DNA of 64,000 nt from Candidatus Opimibacter skivensis (GCA_016722045.1 JADKGY010000006.1:496001-560000); one strand, 5' to 3'; positions 22,292 to 32,142 are shown, counted from the stretch's first letter. The notes: generated from the letters alone by a model not told the origin. Made by a program: numbers and translations.

Positions 22292-25123
22292 TTAAATTTT
22301 ACTAAACTTCATCGGATACCATTCACCTTCTGACAGAACAGCAAGGAAATAAATACCTGATGTCAATTGGCTGATATCAAGATTCCTTTCGGACTCATTC
22401 ATCTCATGTATTTTGACTTCTTTTCCTTCAAGGGAGAAAATCCTGATCGATTGGATGTTTCCGTCAAATGAAATATTCAGAATATCATTCGCAGGATTAG
22501 GATATACGGTCAATACTTTTTTAGCACCAACAAGATTCAAAGGAGTTGGATTTACTTCATGACCCTGTACTACATGCGTGTCAATAATAGATTCATTCAT
22601 AGACGCAACATTAAGCCTGGTGATGGTCACCCCATCAATATATACCTGATCTGTATTGTCTCCTGCATCACACTGGATTCGAAATGTACCTGCAGTTGTA
22701 TGAACGAAATTTGGAACAGTGACAGTCGACACATAAAAAGTATTGTTATTAAAATTAGTGCCACTTACATATCTTCCGATGGTAACCCAATGACCTGAAT
22801 TATTTTTATACTGCACCCAAAAGTCCTCTCCTGTCTCCATACTCATGGCATAGAAATGAAAAGTTATTTGTAACCCGGAAGCCTTTGAAAGATCGAATGT
22901 AGGTGAAGTCATAGATGACAGTGATCCGGAATTGTCCTGAAGCCTAATAGCATAAGATCCTTCCCAGGAATTTCGGCTGCTGACTCTGTCTGCATCTAGT
23001 CCGCCATCTATCCAACTATCCCATCCTGTCTCAAAATAACCGGAAAGAAGAATCGTATCAGGTGGAGGTGCACATGGAGAACATGGCCCTCCGCAATCTA
23101 TACCGGTCTCACCCTGATTTTGTATTCCATCATTGCATGTTGGACATGGCGTACAAGGGCCTCCGCAATCTATACCCGTTTCGCCCTGGTTCTGTATGCC
23201 GTCACTACATGTCTGACAGGGTGCACAAGGTCCGCCACAGTCTATACCTGTTTCACCCTGATTTAATATTCCATCATTGCATGTAGGACACGGAGTACAA
23301 GGGCCTCCACAATCTACTCCTGTTTCACCCTGATTTTGAATTCCATCACTACATGTAGGCCCTCCCGATCCATTGATCATGAGTGAATAATCTTCAACTT
23401 CACCATATGGAAATGTTCCACATGACGGAGGATATGCATTGTATTGCATTGAGACACGCATTCTGGTTGTAAAAGTTGCAGTATTGGCCGGAACAGTAAA
23501 TGTCACATTTACCGTTGACGTGCCGGATCCCTGCCCAATCTGTTCGCCGACATTTGTCCAGTCATTGTCATTATTATAATCTATCCAAACTCTCCAGTAT
23601 TCGTTGTACGATGTGGTGCCAAAACCCGGAGTCAGGTCTATTGTATATGTTGTACCGGCGATAAGATTTGTACTGATTGAGGTGAAATTACCATATCCAT
23701 TATTACTTCCGCTTTGATTATTGATAGTCCCCAAAACAACATTTTTAATGTACTCATGATTAGAGTTCGTTCCGTTGGATGTACAATATGGTGGAATAGG
23801 AGGAGGTGGTGGTGGTGATCCGGCAGGTGTAAGGCAATTACCCTCAGCGTTGACAGTATGACGAATGATATTGCCGGGTTGTGGTCCGAATCCGAGGTTT
23901 AAATTGATACCGCAGTTTTGCAAATGACAATAACTCATGATCGTGCCTCCTGCATCAGGATTACCCGGAAGAGGACATGATCCTTCTACCGCACCTGCAC
24001 ATCCATCAATCGCTGTATTATTTCCATTCCATACGCAGGCGTGAGTATGATGCGATCCGAGCAGGTGTCCCATTTCATGTGTGATCACCATGACTGACCA
24101 ACTATAGGTTGGAACATTTAAATATGTCGGTACAATACTGCAAAAACATTTACTCAGATCAGGGTTAGAATTGCAGATACCATTGAACCCTGCGGCAATA
24201 CCTCCGCTTGCACGGTAAGAAACAAGATCGGATAAATTACCATTGAATGAACCTGTATTGGCCTGGTATGATGATAACATCGCGTTTGATGTAGATCCGG
24301 TATACGGACTACTTGTCGTCCATGCAAGGATCTGCTGGATCATCATCGTGATGCCTTCATTAGCATACAGCACAAAACTTTGATTGTAAACAGCTGTAAT
24401 GAAATTCGTAGCCTGTATTGCACCACCTTTGTCTGTTACGACATCATCATCGATTTCAATGTAGAGGCGTACACAATCGCCTGCATCACGGTTATGGCTT
24501 ACTTGTTGAAGTTGTTCTTCTGTATAGCTCAATCCATCATCAGCAGTCCCACAAAGGAAATCTGATTTTCGATCGAGATCTTTATCATTGTAAAAAATAT
24601 AATTGCTTTCCCTGTTTCCCTTGATAGCGCCAAGAACAAAATTTCCTTCGTCGGTTGTAATGATAGCCATTATCTGATCCTGAAAAACGGAAAGAGCAAC
24701 AAGCGACGAAGGCATTCCGTCAACAATTCCTTTGTAATGAAGACCAGGATTGTATTCAACACGATGATCGGGATCACTACTTGTATTTACAGCAAAGTCT
24801 TCTGTAAAAATCTGATTCCGCTCCAGTGTCAACATCAACGTAGATGAATTAGTCACCGGAATGGGAATGTGAACAAAATCATTTTGCCCGTGAAACATTT
24901 CCTGAATAGCATCCTGATCAATGTTCAATACAGTTCCTTTCTTAAGGCCCTCAAGATTGTAGGCTCTGGTATGAACATCATTTGACCGAAATGTTAAAAT
25001 GTCAAATGGAAACGGTTCGTGACCATCAGCTTTCAGGTTTTGGATTTCCCTGGTCACCGATGACTGTGTGATGCCATTTCCATATAGGAATAGCATAAAA
25101 ATGAGCGTGAGGGAGCGCAGCAT
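22292..25123 (-). CDS. Secreted M12-like zinc metalloprotease with T9SS sorting domain (paralogue 1)
   Basis: The 943-residue precursor has a signal peptide (about 1-19), a propeptide-like region, and a metzincin-type catalytic domain with HEMGHLLGSHH (zinc ligands His349, His353, His359; Glu350 the base). A GEVEDYSL beta-sandwich module follows, then four copies of a Cys-rich repeat (C-x-DG-x2-NQGETG-x-DCGGPC-x2-C), a jelly-roll-like domain and a C-terminal type IX sorting domain (VYPNPANDILNI ... SGIYFLAVLSEG). It would be exported by the Sec and type IX systems, attached to or released from the surface, and digest protein. The paralogue directly upstream differs in repeat number (two copies). 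Confidence 0.92.
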   Translation of the reverse strand: MLRSLTLIFMLFLYGNGITQSSVTREIQNLKADGHEPFPFDILTFRSNDVHTRAYNLEGLKKGTVLNIDQDAIQEMFHGQNDFVHIPIPVTNSSTLMLTLERNQIFTEDFAVNTSSDPDHRVEYNPGLHYKGIVDGMPSSLVALSVFQDQIMAIITTDEGNFVLGAIKGNRESNYIFYNDKDLDRKSDFLCGTADDGLSYTEEQLQQVSHNRDAGDCVRLYIEIDDDVVTDKGGAIQATNFITAVYNQSFVLYANEGITMMIQQILAWTTSSPYTGSTSNAMLSSYQANTGSFNGNLSDLVSYRASGGIAAGFNGICNSNPDLSKCFCSIVPTYLNVPTYSWSVMVITHEMGHLLGSHHTHACVWNGNNTAIDGCAGAVEGSCPLPGNPDAGGTIMSYCHLQNCGINLNLGFGPQPGNIIRHTVNAEGNCLTPAGSPPPPPPIPPYCTSNGTNSNHEYIKNVVLGTINNQSGSNNGYGNFTSISTNLIAGTTYTIDLTPGFGTTSYNEYWRVWIDYNNDNDWTNVGEQIGQGSGTSTVNVTFTVPANTATFTTRMRVSMQYNAYPPSCGTFPYGEVEDYSLMINGSGGPTCSDGIQNQGETGVDCGGPCTPCPTCNDGILNQGETGIDCGGPCAPCQTCSDGIQNQGETGIDCGGPCTPCPTCNDGIQNQGETGIDCGGPCSPCAPPPDTILLSGYFETGWDSWIDGGLDADRVSSRNSWEGSYAIRLQDNSGSLSSMTSPTFDLSKASGLQITFHFYAMSMETGEDFWVQYKNNSGHWVTIGRYVSGTNFNNNTFYVSTVTVPNFVHTTAGTFRIQCDAGDNTDQVYIDGVTITRLNVASMNESIIDTHVVQGHEVNPTPLNLVGAKKVLTVYPNPANDILNISFDGNIQSIRIFSLEGKEVKIHEMNESERNLDISQLTSGIYFLAVLSEGEWYPMKFSKI

Positions 25124-25464
25124 TGAGTATCTGGATTAAAGTAAAGTAACAGCAACTGATATTTGCAAAAAGTACATTGCAAATACAACTATAATGTTTT
25201 TCGCTTCTATTTACTGGTGGGGGGCCTAAAGCTCATTAGTTCCTTGATGACCCCTTATGAGCATCAAAAATGGCTCATGTTTTCTATCGAACCTAACAAT
25301 TTGGCGACATTAACATTTAAATCAGTGTTTTATTTTGATTGCGCCATCCTTAATCCTATCAAAACCTCAATTTTATTTGGGCTTCATATCATCAGTAATA
25401 CGAATATTACGAGATTTCGACATAAATTCCATTTTACCCGGGATGGTGTTCATCTAAAAGAAAA
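25124..25464. other. Intergenic stretch between the two protease genes
   Basis: About 340 bases hold the promoter region of paralogue 1 and the 3' side of paralogue 2. On the minus strand TACTTTTTG (about 25166-25174) is a near match to a -7 element. I see no supported gene here; an open frame on the plus strand from 25163 runs into the 3' end of the next gene and has no family signature. Confidence 0.5.
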
Positions 25465-25489
25465 AGGCAACACTTTTTACATGTTGCCT
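25465..25489 (-). terminator. Intrinsic terminator of protease paralogue 2
   Basis: AGGCAACA (25465-25472) pairs with TGTTGCCT (25482-25489). Read on the minus strand it is followed by a T-rich run (TTTTTCTTTT). The stem resembles that of the terminator at 22235, which ends the sister gene. Confidence 0.85.
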
Positions 25490-25512
25490 CTTCTCATCGC
25501 TATTGCACACGA

Positions 25513-28224
25513 TTACATTTTACTGAATTTTGTTGGGTACCATTCTCCGCCTGATTGTACAGAAAGGAAATAAATACCAGGCGCTAACTGACTGATATCA
25601 ATCATACGCTTCGTTTCATTTGTATTTCCTATTCTTACTTCCTTGCCTTCAAGCGATATGATTCGGATCGCCTGAATCTCCCCATTGAATAAAATATTCA
25701 ACTCATCCTGTACAGGATTTGGATAGACAGACAATGTTTTATTTACATCAATTGGATGATCTGCCGATGGAGATGTGGATGGACCATCGACCTCTTCAAT
25801 CGTCATTCCTGATTCTATCAATGCAGCACCATTTAGTCTTGTGATGATCACTGCATCTATGAAGACCTGATCATTATCATCACTGGCATCACACTGGATG
25901 CGGAATGTGCCTGCAGTAGTAGGAACAAAATTCGGAACCGTCACGGTCGTCACATAAAAGATATTGTTGCTGAAGTTTCCTCCGCTGATGAAATTGCCTA
26001 TCGTCACCCAGGCTCCGGAACCACTCTTGTATTGTAGCCAAAAATCTTCGCCTGTTTCCATGCTAAAAGTTTTGAAGTGGAAATTGATTTGCAATCCTAT
26101 CGCTGTTGAAAGATTAAACGTAGGTGATGTCATTGATGACTGGGATCCTGAATTATCTCTGAGTAGTATAGAATATTGTCCTTCCCATGAATAGTTTGAA
26201 ATGACTCTGCTAGCGTCTGTACCTCCATCTATCCAACTATCCCAACCGGTCTCAAAATAACTGGCAAGGAGGATGGTATTCCCACCTGGAGGTGGAGGCG
26301 GAGGAGGACATGGCTGGCAAGGGCCGCCACAATCGATTCCGGTTTCACCCTGATTTTGTATACCATCTGAACATGTTGCCCCGGGAGGACATGGCTGACA
26401 TGGACCCCCGCAGTCAATTCCGGTCTCGCCCTGATTCTGAATCCCATCTGAACATGTTGGAGTCGGTGGAGGCGCAGAACCTATTGTGACAGAATAATCT
26501 TCAACCTCTCCATATGTAAATGATCCACAGATAGGAGGATACGCACCATATTGCATAGAGACTCGCATTCTCTTTAGCCCAACTGGAGTTCCTGCAGGAA
26601 CGGTGAACGTAACATTTATGGCTGAATTTCCTGATCCCTGTGCAACCTGTTCACCCGCATCAGCCCAATCGAGGTCACCATTATAGTCTATCCATACACG
26701 CCAGAATTCCGCATAAGAACCGGCTGCAAAACCTGGGGTCAATGTGATTGTATACGTGGTACCTGGATTCAGGTTTGTATTAATTGCTGTGTAATTTCCA
26801 TAACCCTGGTTATTGCCACTGGTGTTATTGATTGTATTCAAAACCACTTTATTGATATACTCATAAGAAGAGTTTGAACCGTTCGAACTGCAATAAGCCG
26901 GTGGTGGCGGCGGTGGTGGTGGGCCACAGGTAGTGAGACAATTATTCGTAGCATTTACTCTGTTCCTGAGGACATTCCCTGGTTGAGGTCCAAATCCCAG
27001 GGTGAAATTTATACCTACATTAGTAAGGTGACAATAGCTCATGATGGTACCGCCACCGGAAGGATTTCCAGGCAGAGGACATGATCCTTCCACAGAACCT
27101 GCACAGCCGTCAATAGCCGTATTGTTGCCATTCCAGGCGCAGGCATGTGTATGTTTTGATCCGATGACATGACCCATCTCATGAGTGACCACTTCTACAT
27201 CCCAGCTATATGTTGGAACATTAGAATATACACCGTCGATACTTGCAAAACTTTTTCTCCAGTCAGGATTTGTCTGGCACAAAGCATCTAACACAGCAAT
27301 TCCTCCACTTGCTTTATACGAAACGAGTTGAGCCACATTGCCATTAAATTCTCCGGTATTATTTTGAAATGAAGTGAGTAAAGCAGATGATGTAGATCCT
27401 GTATAGGGACTGGTTGTAGTCCAGGCTATAATCTGACTGATCGTCAATGTCACTTGCTCGTTGGCATATAAAACGAAACTTTGATTGAAAAGTCCCGTAA
27501 TGTAGTTGGTTGCATTCGTAGCGCCTCCCTTAGCGGTGACAATATCATCATCAATCTCAAGATAAATACGGACACAATCGCTCACATCACGACTTTGTGC
27601 ATGCGTTTGGAGATCTTCCTGTGTGTAAGCAGGTCCTTCGTCTGATGTTTCACAATTGAAGGTTGACTTCCCTTCCAGATCCGCATCGTTATAAAAAATG
27701 TGCATGTTATCTCTGTCATTCTCGATTCGGCCCAGCACATAATTACCTTTGTCTGTACTGATCAATCCCATGATCTCATCATTAAACACAGAAACCGCTA
27801 CTACTGAATTCGGGTCTCCTTCTATAGTGCCTCTGTAATAAAGACCCGGCGTATAATCAATCGGTACGCTTAGATTATTACTTGTGTATAAAGCAAAATC
27901 AGATGTAAAAATATCATGTCTGTAAAGGTTCAATTTCATCACTGCCCGATCGGAAACGGGAATGGAAAGCTGGATGTAATCGTTTTGACTGCTGATGAGT
28001 TCATGAATCATTTCCTGATCGATACTCATCACAGTGCCTTTGGTGAGACCGGAAATATTTAATGAACGTTCATGTAAATCGCTGGATTGATATTTGAGCA
28101 AAGACACTTCTTTAAACTGATGTCCCTGAGCTTTTAATTTGTTGATCTCCGTAGAAATTCCTTTCTGTCCAAATGAAAAGCCCCATATGCATAGGGCTAA
28201 CAGAGTCACTGTCAAACGCATCAT
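25513..28224 (-). CDS. Secreted M12-like zinc metalloprotease with T9SS sorting domain (paralogue 2)
   Basis: The 903-residue precursor has the same plan as its neighbour: signal peptide ending SFGQ, prodomain, catalytic motif HEMGHVIGSKH (His348, His352, His358), a polyproline stretch before the GEVEDYSV module, two Cys-rich NQGETGIDCGGPC repeats separated by proline runs, a jelly-roll-like domain and a type IX sorting domain (VYPNPVQDELNI ... PGIYFLSVQSGG). The two proteases diverge throughout, so the duplication is not recent, yet their gene order and terminators are alike. It is probably a surface-exposed or released peptidase used to digest external protein. Confidence 0.92.
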   Translation of the reverse strand: MMRLTVTLLALCIWGFSFGQKGISTEINKLKAQGHQFKEVSLLKYQSSDLHERSLNISGLTKGTVMSIDQEMIHELISSQNDYIQLSIPVSDRAVMKLNLYRHDIFTSDFALYTSNNLSVPIDYTPGLYYRGTIEGDPNSVVAVSVFNDEIMGLISTDKGNYVLGRIENDRDNMHIFYNDADLEGKSTFNCETSDEGPAYTQEDLQTHAQSRDVSDCVRIYLEIDDDIVTAKGGATNATNYITGLFNQSFVLYANEQVTLTISQIIAWTTTSPYTGSTSSALLTSFQNNTGEFNGNVAQLVSYKASGGIAVLDALCQTNPDWRKSFASIDGVYSNVPTYSWDVEVVTHEMGHVIGSKHTHACAWNGNNTAIDGCAGSVEGSCPLPGNPSGGGTIMSYCHLTNVGINFTLGFGPQPGNVLRNRVNATNNCLTTCGPPPPPPPPAYCSSNGSNSSYEYINKVVLNTINNTSGNNQGYGNYTAINTNLNPGTTYTITLTPGFAAGSYAEFWRVWIDYNGDLDWADAGEQVAQGSGNSAINVTFTVPAGTPVGLKRMRVSMQYGAYPPICGSFTYGEVEDYSVTIGSAPPPTPTCSDGIQNQGETGIDCGGPCQPCPPGATCSDGIQNQGETGIDCGGPCQPCPPPPPPPGGNTILLASYFETGWDSWIDGGTDASRVISNYSWEGQYSILLRDNSGSQSSMTSPTFNLSTAIGLQINFHFKTFSMETGEDFWLQYKSGSGAWVTIGNFISGGNFSNNIFYVTTVTVPNFVPTTAGTFRIQCDASDDNDQVFIDAVIITRLNGAALIESGMTIEEVDGPSTSPSADHPIDVNKTLSVYPNPVQDELNILFNGEIQAIRIISLEGKEVRIGNTNETKRMIDISQLAPGIYFLSVQSGGEWYPTKFSKM

Positions 28225-28539
28225 AGTTTTAGTTTTTTAAAATCAATAAAATGGATAATAAAATCTCTCCTGAATTCCTTCCCATGGAATTCCGTTCAAT
28301 ACAAATTCAAAAAAGAGAAAAGACGCGTAATAACGCCTATGCATTAACCTGGGGGGGAGCAAACGGAAAAGCAACGAGTATTAAATGGAGGTCGAGATAA
28401 TTCGCTTACTGCTTTTCCTAACTACAATAATTATACTAAAGTGCGGAATTACATAACATTTTAAGTTAATTGCATAAAAATCAGGGTTTCTACCTAGTCA
28501 TTTGAAATGAGCCAGGATAGAAACCCCTATGTTTTAAAA
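28225..28539. other. Intergenic stretch with a long-loop hairpin
   Basis: The 5' side of paralogue 2 lies here. The only structure I see is GGGTTTCTA (28484-28492) pairing with TAGAAACCC (28518-28526) across a 25-base loop. No gene is supported, and no clean TAnnTTTG element is found for the protease. Confidence 0.45.
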
Positions 28540-28557
28540 AGACCTTAAGACTGGTCT
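28540..28557 (-). terminator. Intrinsic terminator of the 28563-29231 gene
   Basis: AGACC (28540-28544) pairs with GGTCT (28553-28557). On the minus strand the stem is followed by TTTTTAAA. It lies 5 bases after the stop codon. Confidence 0.65.
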
Positions 28558-28562
28558 GATTT

Positions 28563-29231
28563 TTATTGGTTTTTGGCCTGGTTTAGCTTTTTCTCAACCC
28601 CATCTACGATACCTTTCTGATTGTCGATTTCTTTCTGAGCCAGTTCCTGGTCTTTTTTATTTTTTTCAATATCGGCTTCTGCCTGGGCTATCCGCTTTTT
28701 AGAGTCTTCGATCACTTTATTGAGATTTTCCTTCTCACGTTGAAGCTTGGTCAAATTGTTCTGAAATTTTGCAAGGGCCTTTTGCTGATCTTCGAGATCA
28801 TTGGTGATCAGATCTATTTTGACCTTGTAGGAAAAATCCTTAAGAAATTTGACACTGGCTACATATGCGGTAGGATTACCTGCAGAACTGACAAACCCGG
28901 TATCCATATTGATCCAGACAATAGCTTTGACGCCATCGCCTGATTCTTCATTAAGGTTGAAGATTTTTAATTTGTTGATGCCTCCGATATCCAAAAGCTG
29001 TGCATCAGCCACGACAGTCTCTTTAGATTGTTTCACTTTAGCGACTTTACCATAAGGCTTCATATATTCCTTCCATTCAGCATCAGCAAATTTGACAGTG
29101 GCGCCCGGAAGCATGATCGTCAGCGCAGGGTTCGACCCCAGACTCATGACCCTGGTATCCTCCAGCACCTGGGATTTACCGGATAATGGTATCAATAATG
29201 AAATCAGGAGGAGAATAAAGAAGTTTTTCAT
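28563..29231 (-). CDS. Exported protein with C-terminal coiled coil, unknown function
   Basis: The 222-residue precursor has a signal peptide (about residues 1-20, ending SGKSQ). The middle (about residues 25-150) is a globular beta-rich part with TVKFADAEWKEYMKPYGKVAKV. The last 70 residues form a Lys/Glu/Gln coiled coil. It probably lies in the periplasm or at the outer membrane. I do not recognise a named family. It has its own terminator, and on the minus strand a TACTTTTTG near-match to a -7 element lies about 40 bases before the ATG. Confidence 0.65.
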   Translation of the reverse strand: MKNFFILLLISLLIPLSGKSQVLEDTRVMSLGSNPALTIMLPGATVKFADAEWKEYMKPYGKVAKVKQSKETVVADAQLLDIGGINKLKIFNLNEESGDGVKAIVWINMDTGFVSSAGNPTAYVASVKFLKDFSYKVKIDLITNDLEDQQKALAKFQNNLTKLQREKENLNKVIEDSKKRIAQAEADIEKNKKDQELAQKEIDNQKGIVDGVEKKLNQAKNQ

Positions 29232-29407
29232 ATGTAAGTGGATTTAATGATCATGAGGAGCCTTTAGGCGCCCAAAAAGTATGCAACTATTACAATCTTT
29301 CAAAACGTATGGTTTCAAAATACTCTGAATTTTGAAATCTTTAAGAAAAGATTTTGGGAAATTAACCTGGCAGATATAATCTACCTGTCGGCACGAGCCA
29401 TAAAATA

Positions 29408-30304
29408 TTATGTCTTAGGTTTCACGATGGTAAAAACGCGCGAGATGTTGAATCCAAGGTGGATATCTCCTTTTCCCCAATCCCCGACTGTCTCTGCAAT
29501 AAAACCTCTTTCTATCATAGAGGTGCTGTTGGTAAAATGAAGCTGGAATACATGTCCTCCGGTTTCGATATCAAATCCCAGCGAAAGTGAGTTGTGAACA
29601 CCCGCAGCCACCTGATCAGGAAGGAGGTAGATATATTCAGCATTCAGCGAAAGACGCTTGTTCAGTTTGATCCGGCCCGCAAATCCACAGGCGAGGACAT
29701 CATTTTTTTCAGAAGCTGTTTCAACCAGATTTCTGTGCACTAATGTCGGTGAGATCTGGAGGCTGAATCCATTGCTGAATTTTCGTCCTATGATCAATTG
29801 GGCTACATGGTACATCCTGGAAGAGAAGAGATTGTTCCGCTCCGGATGAGCCCAGTGCAATGTCTCAATACAGGTGGTCCCCAGTACAGCGATCGTGATT
29901 GGCATAGTGCGAAGACCGGTACTTTGTCTTAGGATTTTGTACTTAATAAATCCATCGTAGGATTTTTCATAACTGCTTCTGCCTACTCCAATCGAAAGTC
30001 TGTCTGTTATTCCATAATCAGCTCCTATACGGATGGTGGCCTGATCCAACCCAAAGAGCTGGTAAAGACCTTCGCTTAAAAATCCAAACCGGTGGGAAAT
30101 TTTTATATCTAACACGCCTGCAGCTGTATTCTCAAGGGAATGCAGATTGATGACATGATCTGTTTTAAAACTGGCCGCTGCATACTCGGTAGTCTCCTCT
30201 CTCCCAAGTAATGAAAGCAAATCCTGCTCTTTTTGAGCAATTACCTGCCCATCCGCAGCAGCCATTATTGTAATGATAAAAACTATGTATCGAAGGTTTA
30301 CCAT
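29408..30304 (-). CDS. DUF5777-family outer-membrane beta-barrel protein
   Basis: The 298-residue precursor has a signal peptide ending VIAQ (about residue 24). The conserved segment reads LENTAAGVLDIKISHRFG, then LYQLFGLDQATIRIGADYGI, then LSIGVGRSSYEKSYDGFIKY. Alternating hydrophobic strands continue to the end, as in DUF5777 barrels of Bacteroidota. Their transport role is unknown. It is the third gene of an operon with a cytochrome-like lipoprotein (30868) and a YceI protein (30306), with 1 base between this gene and the YceI gene. The constant company of a haem protein and a lipid-binding YceI suggests a shared envelope task, perhaps handling of a quinone-like lipid. Confidence 0.85.
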   Translation of the reverse strand: MVNLRYIVFIITIMAAADGQVIAQKEQDLLSLLGREETTEYAAASFKTDHVINLHSLENTAAGVLDIKISHRFGFLSEGLYQLFGLDQATIRIGADYGITDRLSIGVGRSSYEKSYDGFIKYKILRQSTGLRTMPITIAVLGTTCIETLHWAHPERNNLFSSRMYHVAQLIIGRKFSNGFSLQISPTLVHRNLVETASEKNDVLACGFAGRIKLNKRLSLNAEYIYLLPDQVAAGVHNSLSLGFDIETGGHVFQLHFTNSTSMIERGFIAETVGDWGKGDIHLGFNISRVFTIVKPKT

Positions 30305-30305
30305 T

Positions 30306-30860
30306 TTATTTCATCGGTAACAAGTCAACTTTGACATCAACTTTGACATTTTTTGAAATATTATCTTTTACCACTTTTGGTATCTGAATATTAAAGTCAG
30401 CTATGGCAATATCAAATGATGAAGTTGCCGACACCCCTCCACTTTTCATTATTATTGACGCCGGGCATTTAAATGGCTTTGTGACGCCATGCATGGTGAG
30501 CTGTCCTTCAACATTGACCTGGAAAACATGATCATTCATCAGATGAATAGTGGACCAGTCTGCAATGCTGCCTTTATAAACGGCCTTTGGATAATCATCG
30601 CTTTCCATATAGTTTTCATTGAAATGTTCCTGCATCAATGCTTTCTGAAATGTAAAGCCCTTGATCAGAACAGAAAATTCAAATCGGCCGCTGGCGGCAT
30701 CAAATATGACATACCCATTATTATTATCGGCCTCGATTTTTTCAACAGGTGCTTCGGATACGATATGAACGCGCCCGGTCTTTGAAAAATATTTTTGCCC
30801 GAAAGAGAAGCCTGTGAATCCTCCAATAAATAATATGATTAAAAAAAAATGTTTTTTCAT
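30306..30860 (-). CDS. YceI-domain exported protein
   Basis: The 184-residue precursor has a signal peptide ending SFGQ (about residue 21). The YceI barrel follows, with GRVHIVSEAPVEKIEADNNN at its start, FQKALMQEHFNENYMESDDY in the middle and INVxGQLTMHGVTKPFKCPA-like and FNIQIPKVVKDNISKNV segments near the end. This is a binding fold for isoprenoid or fatty acyl chains in the periplasm. It is close in plan to the YceI gene at 34983, which also has the HFYENYLEASKYP-type segment. It is the middle gene of the cytochrome/YceI/DUF5777 operon, 7 bases after the cytochrome gene. Confidence 0.88.
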   Translation of the reverse strand: MKKHFFLIILFIGGFTGFSFGQKYFSKTGRVHIVSEAPVEKIEADNNNGYVIFDAASGRFEFSVLIKGFTFQKALMQEHFNENYMESDDYPKAVYKGSIADWSTIHLMNDHVFQVNVEGQLTMHGVTKPFKCPASIIMKSGGVSATSSFDIAIADFNIQIPKVVKDNISKNVKVDVKVDLLPMK

Positions 30861-30867
30861 TCTTTAT

Positions 30868-31239
30868 TTAATTATCAGGTGCTCCTTCCGAGACCCACTT
30901 TTCAATCTTTAGTATATCACATTCAGGAAGCGAAGGTCGATCCTTGGGCATAGGTGTTACCTCACCGGTATGCCTGATCGCTTTGATCAGTTGACCATCA
31001 TTGACCTTTATACTTAAGAACGCATATCCTTCCAGAGGGATCAGGCTTATGCCCACATTGGCATTGCTATGACATTCGTAACAATTTTGCTGAAGGATAG
31101 GCAACACCGTTCCGCTATAGGTTACATTCAGTGTATCGCAGGTAACCGGCGGATAGAGCTCTTCTTCTACGTTATAAGCGCATGAGAGAACAGATGCTAC
31201 TACCAGAAAACAAAAACTTATACCTAAATATTTTTGCAT
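30868..31239 (-). CDS. Cytochrome c-like lipoprotein (small, single haem motif)
   Basis: The 123-residue precursor has the lipobox SVLSC (Cys at about residue 20). The mature part reads VLPILQQNCYECHSN, a CxxCH haem-binding motif, then EGYAFL and MPKDRPSLPECDILKIEKWV, where the Met is a candidate axial ligand. This is the short planctomycete-cytochrome-like domain seen on many Bacteroidota surface proteins. It would carry electrons in the periplasm, covalently bound to haem by the cytochrome maturation system. It is the first gene of an operon with YceI and DUF5777 genes. Confidence 0.85.
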   Translation of the reverse strand: MQKYLGISFCFLVVASVLSCAYNVEEELYPPVTCDTLNVTYSGTVLPILQQNCYECHSNANVGISLIPLEGYAFLSIKVNDGQLIKAIRHTGEVTPMPKDRPSLPECDILKIEKWVSEGAPDN

Positions 31240-31384
31240 ATGTCTGATTAAAAGAGGCCCTCTTCAGCTTCCAGAGGGACAGTAATGAGTAAATCTATAA
31301 AGGCAAATGAAATGAAGCAGCTTAATCTTGCCCAATGGGAATGCAAGGTATCCGAAACGGATAAAAGAAGACCCGATAATTTTC

Positions 31385-32140
31385 CTATTCCACACCTTCC
31401 AGCCACTTTTTAAAAAGAGGAGATTTTTCAGTGCTGACGATCACCTCTTCATGGGCTACAGGCAGCAAATCTATACGAACCCTTGCCTTGGAATGTGCAT
31501 GCATTTGCTGAATGGCATCAATATGGATGATATACTGGCGATTGATCCTGAAAAATTTAGCGCTGTCAATGATTTCCTCAAGATTTTCGAGCGTGTAATC
31601 GACCGGGTATTTACGCCCCTCCCGGGTCATCATAAACGTAATCTTATCAGAGGTATAGAAATATGCTATGTCCGACTGGTGAACCAGACGCAAACTTTGT
31701 CCCATGCGTATCAGAAAGCGCTTTTCATTTCCTTGTTTGGACAACAGCCTGTTGACGATCTCTTTATAATCGTTGTTTCTTTCTTTGTTCTGTTTAAATC
31801 TGTCCAATGCCAGTTCAAGCTCTTCCTGTTTGATCGGCTTGAGCAGATAGTAAACTGCATTGAGCTTAAAGGCTTCTATAGCATACTGGTCATAGGCTGT
31901 AGAAAAAATGACGCCAATTCCATCAAACGAATGATGCTTGAAGATTTCCAAACCGGAACCATCCGCCAGATGTATATCCATAAAAACCAAATCCGGAGGC
32001 GTATGCTGATCAAGGAAATTTAATGTGGACTCGACACCATCCGTGATGCCTATGATTTCAGCATCAGGATCGACTTTTTTTAACATATTCGATAACCTTG
32101 TGGCTGCAGGTTTTTCATCTTCTACAATCAAAATATTCAT
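31385..32140 (-). CDS. LytTR-family response regulator
   Basis: The 251-residue cytoplasmic regulator has a receiver domain (about residues 1-118; phosphoacceptor Asp55 in VFMDIH; KPIKQEEL near the end) and a C-terminal LytTR DNA-binding domain (about residues 145-247, with FFRINRQYIIHIDAI). It is paired with the sensor kinase whose stop codon lies 2 bases before its start. The pair ends a run of genes that begins with paaG. LytTR regulators bind direct repeats in target promoters; the targets here are not known. Confidence 0.93.
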   Translation of the reverse strand: MNILIVEDEKPAATRLSNMLKKVDPDAEIIGITDGVESTLNFLDQHTPPDLVFMDIHLADGSGLEIFKHHSFDGIGVIFSTAYDQYAIEAFKLNAVYYLLKPIKQEELELALDRFKQNKERNNDYKEIVNRLLSKQGNEKRFLIRMGQSLRLVHQSDIAYFYTSDKITFMMTREGRKYPVDYTLENLEEIIDSAKFFRINRQYIIHIDAIQQMHAHSKARVRIDLLPVAHEEVIVSTEKSPLFKKWLEGVE

Positions 32141-32142
32141 GA

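Noticed and set aside
23062..23350. Possible tandem DNA repeat element within protease paralogue 1
   Set aside because: The repeats encode the Cys-rich protein modules in frame, so the explanation is a protein repeat, not a separate element.
25163..25573. A 136-residue open frame on the plus strand
   Set aside because: It runs antisense into the conserved end of protease paralogue 2, across its terminator, and has no family signature.
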